The position numbers and the translations under genes are program-made. A DNA stretch of 49,655 nucleotides from Basidiobolus ranarum (lineage: Eukaryota; Basidiobolomycota; Basidiobolomycetes; Basidiobolales): NCBI GenBank assembly GCA_040143965.1, contig JASJQH010000019.1, forward strand, positions 1 through 49,655. The letters run 5' to 3'. Under the pieces are notes generated by a model that ran no database searches, had not been told where the DNA came from, and saw only the letters and a list, made by a program, of their open reading frames with translations. Position 1 is the first letter of the stretch; the number at the start of each line of letters is the position of its first letter. This document shows positions 46,787 through 49,655 of the stretch, one piece after another.

Positions 46787-47906
46787 GGTAAATATTGGAC
46801 ACCGGATATTCTTGAGCTGTTACTGTATAGCTTACTTATTACCAGTTTAGCCCTAATCCTACCCATCAATACTAATATTGGGACATTTGCTTAGATTCCC
46901 TAGCCATATTCTGTCACTTAGTATGGCAGAGTGCTACTGTTCACTGATATTTATATTATTGCATGTTTATCTTCAACGTTGATGGCCAATATCCAAAACT
47001 AATTTTAACAGTGAAGTTGACATACTCCTATTATGGCCCTCTCTAACAAAATCTTTAATGCTGTTGTCAAATTATCCAATGAATGTCCTTAATCAGCAAA
47101 AAATCCTGTTAACTGTTTGTATATCGTGCTAATTTCAGTAGATTATGCATAATTGCTTATTTTGAATGGTATTTTTCAACTGGAGCTTGATTAACCTATG
47201 ACAGAGAAGTATCGTTGTGATAATTTGCCCGTATGGAAATGTGACAGTTCAGTTCATTGAGTTAGCCCACCAACAAGAGTTTCCAAACTAGAATATACGA
47301 GTCTTGTTATGCATTGGTCTAGCTATCTACCCATATGAGACAGTATTTAATATGGTACCTTTGAAATTTCACTCACTAGGCAAATGACTATCATTGCCTC
47401 TAGGAAGTCTTTCCAAAATATTCTGGCGCAAAAGTTTAGCAAAAGGCTAGATTCTATCTGTTTAAGCAAAGTATAGATACATTTTTTGCTGCCACCTATT
47501 TCATGGTAGCAATGAAAAATTCTAGAATGAGTTCACCTGGGGGTTTAAGAGCAAATAGGCTATGAATTCTGCTTAACTTTTTCTCCCTTGACAATGCGCT
47601 AGATTCATTGTCATTAATAAATGTAGTTTAGATTGTTCCTTAATGCAATCCCAAATATGTATAGTGTCTTAGTAACATAGGATTGTCGGTTGTCTTCCAG
47701 CAATCAAATACTTGGGATTCGGCACCTTGATAATCTTTACCCTCCTAACTTAATGATGATTTGAAGCATGGATTATATTAAGATATTGCGAAATTACTAA
47801 TCTACTAATCATATGAGTTTATTGCGAATTCTATTCAATTTTTGGTGGCTTGGCTTTGCAGTATACCACTGTATAAGCCACTTGTTGGTTATATAAATGT
47901 CAAATA
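46787..47906. other. Gene-poor region, possible remnants of a minus-strand gene
   Basis: No intact gene. Three minus-strand stretches translate to coding-like segments separated by stops or unplaced introns: about 47490-47630 (LSRIHSLFALKPPGELILEF), 47365-47470 (NFCARIFWKDFLEAM) and 46978-47071 (SIKDFVREGHNRSMSTSLLK). The first two vaguely recall a GRAM domain. This is suggestive only. Confidence 0.25.
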
Positions 47907-48107
47907 GGCTCTCGCCATGGTCGTCTGTACGAGGAAGACGAACAAGAAGAGGAATATGAAAGAGGCTTGAACGGTAGACGTGGTCAGCAAAACTATCCTC
48001 GCTCTCGCTATGGTCGTCAGTATGAGGAGGACGAGCAAGAAGATGAATACGAGAGAGACTTGAACAGTAGACGTGGTCAAAAAAATCATATCCGTTCTCG
48101 TCAATAA
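47877..48107 (+). pseudogene. Coding fragment or orphan terminal exon with two 31-residue repeats
   Basis: A plus-strand open segment without an in-frame ATG ends in TAA at 48105-48107. It encodes two tandem copies (47910-48002 and 48003-48095, 93 bp each) of a charged unit reading S-R-[HY]-G-R-x-Y-E-E-D-E-Q-E-[ED]-E-Y-E-R-x-L-N-x-R-R-G-Q. Most differences between copies are at third codon positions or conservative, which argues it was selected as protein. A TAG acceptor at 47905-47907 could make it a last exon, but no upstream exon was found within reach. Therefore either a truncated gene or the end of a gene with unrecognised 5' exons. Confidence 0.45.
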
Positions 48108-48987
48108 GTATGATGCAACTACGATCAAAGATTGATTTCAAGAATAACACTTCCCTACAGTTAAAATAAATCCGAATGTTCCATAACTCGTTAGTTCCCA
48201 ATATTCTTGATATCCAATAAAGCCTCCCATGCAATTAGTCATAATAATAACCAGATTCTTGGCTTTTGGATCGATTGAGGAATGCCTTGTCGAGTAAGCC
48301 TATCCTTCTGGCCGACTTGTTTTATTCATAGTATGTTAGTCCTCCTGAGAACTTCTTCGTGCTCGGTACTATCTTTCTGCATAGTGACCAAAATTTTTGC
48401 ATTGTTTTAGACATCAAAATCACCTTGCGAAGGTTATTTAAGGCTACCATTGCGTTTTTTTTTTTTCAGCCATAATTATATTTAAAAGTATAAAGTCTAC
48501 AAATATGTAGATATGTAGACTATGTTTCACTTTTTAAAAATATTTGACACCACCCCCGCATACCTTTTTTTTTTATATATTATGATTTAATAAACTTTAG
48601 TAGGATTCGAAAAAAATAATTGTACTACCTTTGCAGCAAATCCTATAGGAGTAGGACTTTTGGCCACCGCCTTGCACGCTCGCACAAGTACTTTTTTAAG
48701 TAATTTATCAAAAATGGTTTCTACCATTATATACATTGTTTTAGTATATAAACTACAGAAAAAAGGTCGATATGCATATTAAATATTTTTTATTTAATAT
48801 AGGCGAATACCTTTTAATAATGTAATATATATAATATTAGATAATTAAAATGTATAAAATATAAGGTTTACTATGGGTAATATTCTTTTTGTTAGATATG
48901 TATAAAATATAACGTAAAGTATTATAAGTACGTTAGGTAAAAATATGGTAAAAGTGTTATGACGTAACTTTTTAGAAAAGTATCAAA
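48108..48987. other. AT-rich region, composition shift
   Basis: No gene seen. From about 48455 onward the sequence becomes strikingly AT-rich with T and A runs, and this continues to the window end. A short GC-richer patch occurs near 48660-48690. Confidence 0.5.
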
Positions 48988-49341
48988 ATGTATAGTAATT
49001 TCACGAATCAGGATGTAGGGGGTAAATGGATACTTTTTTACTCTTCTTATGAAGTTGATGAAAAATGGACAATTGTAAAAGATTTACTTTTTAATAACAA
49101 ACTAGGCCCTTCTGCAAAATGTTCAACTGCGTTTTCTCCTGAAGAATATGATAAACAAACTAGGGTTATTATTGTATATACTTATAATTATGAAAACACC
49201 AAGGATGTTTTTCGTGTAGCAAAAGCACTAAAAGATGAACTTAAGTACGCTAAAACAATGTATTATAAAGCTGATTATCAAACCAGTGCAGGTATGTATG
49301 CACATAAAGGTTCTAAGAAAAACCATTTGTATAGTTATTAA
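48988..49341 (+). CDS. Small intronless protein resembling BLES03/DUF1917
   Basis: 117 aa, no introns, in a very AT-rich context with A/T-ending codons quite unlike the rest of the window. The pattern GGKWILFYSS ... W-T-I-V-K-D-L, LGPSAKCSTA, RVIIVYTYNYENTKDVFRVA and YYKADYQTSAGMYA agrees with what I recall of the DUF1917 (C11orf68/BLES03) group, whose fold resembles eIF4E: an initial K-W-x-x-F, a K-x-S-T strand, a V-I-x-V-Y-T strand followed by D-V-x-R, and a final Y-K-x-D-x-x-T-x-x-G-x-Y. It is shorter than animal BLES03 and could be only the core. No signal peptide or membrane segment. Function of the family is not settled. Family assignment is tentative. Confidence 0.5.
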   Translation: MYSNFTNQDVGGKWILFYSSYEVDEKWTIVKDLLFNNKLGPSAKCSTAFSPEEYDKQTRVIIVYTYNYENTKDVFRVAKALKDELKYAKTMYYKADYQTSAGMYAHKGSKKNHLYSY

Positions 49342-49655
49342 AATGTAGGATATATGCTGATTTTATTTGTATAAAATTGCGATTGTGTTGCTATTATATA
49401 ATTTTTTAAAAATATTTACTGGCATTTGGGATAATTTGAAAAAAAATAAAATCGTAAAAATTTAAAATATTGTAAAATAAGAATCTAGGGTTAAAATTAA
49501 AATCCAATATTTGGTAAAACTATATATTATATATAAGAAATGGGTAGGGGGGATGAAAAGCACCAGATGGTGTAGACTTTATTTAGCTTATATACTAATC
49601 TAAACAAAGTGACAATCAAGACATCAATCTTTTAAGATATTGTGTCAATACTGAA
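49342..49655. other. AT-rich 3' flank to window end
   Basis: No gene, RNA or clear repeat seen in these 314 bases. Confidence 0.5.

Noticed and set aside
47360-47630. GRAM-domain remnant on the minus strand
   Set aside because: Only vague pattern similarity over two short pieces with stops between them; insufficient to name a family.
1-49655. Transposons, viral-type elements and CRISPR arrays
   Set aside because: No transposase, reverse transcriptase, integrase or capsid-like frame, no long terminal repeats and no spaced repeat array were seen anywhere in the window.

Overview
The window reads as a nuclear segment of a fungal genome, moderately AT-rich and densely spliced. Evidence: orthologues of fungal autophagy, ribosome-biogenesis and trafficking genes; about 86 short introns (mostly 45-110 nt, GT..AG) that I could place with every reading frame closing exactly; and a compact U1 snRNA rather than the enlarged budding-yeast form. 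Repeated TTAGGG-type motifs also occur between genes. An early-diverging (non-Dikarya, Mucoromycota-like) fungus is my best guess, but this is inference, not proof. All exon boundaries were placed by eye from splice signals, frame and family similarity.

Layout. 136-8644: two minus-strand genes, the autophagy kinase ATG1 and 5-oxoprolinase. 9050-11786: plus-strand mitochondrial RBFA-like ribosome maturation factor, then two tandem secreted acidic proteins sharing a C-terminal two-cysteine motif. 12037-19194: the 27-exon minus-strand gene for the Dopey protein DOP1. 19676-22387: RPS2 (uS5) facing NOB1. 22641-23775: FAHD1-like acylpyruvase. 24944-28542: HEM3 (porphobilinogen deaminase) and TAL1 (transaldolase). 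29277-36118: DNA2 nuclease-helicase facing KTI12. 36648-40998: an MBOAT lysophospholipid acyltransferase facing TSR1. 42193-42353: U1 snRNA. 42741-44282: a cationic-amino-acid-transporter-type permease. From about 44.3 kb onward the sequence is gene-poor, with short tandem repeats, telomere-like motifs, a possible small spliced or decaying gene, a repeat-bearing coding fragment and finally a very AT-rich segment with one intronless ORF resembling the BLES03/DUF1917 group.

How the genes relate. Most are unlinked housekeeping functions. Three act on the cytoplasmic small ribosomal subunit (RPS2, NOB1, TSR1) and one probably on the mitochondrial small subunit (RBFA). The most novel material is the tandem secreted pair (10137-11786) and the 44-49.6 kb accessory end.
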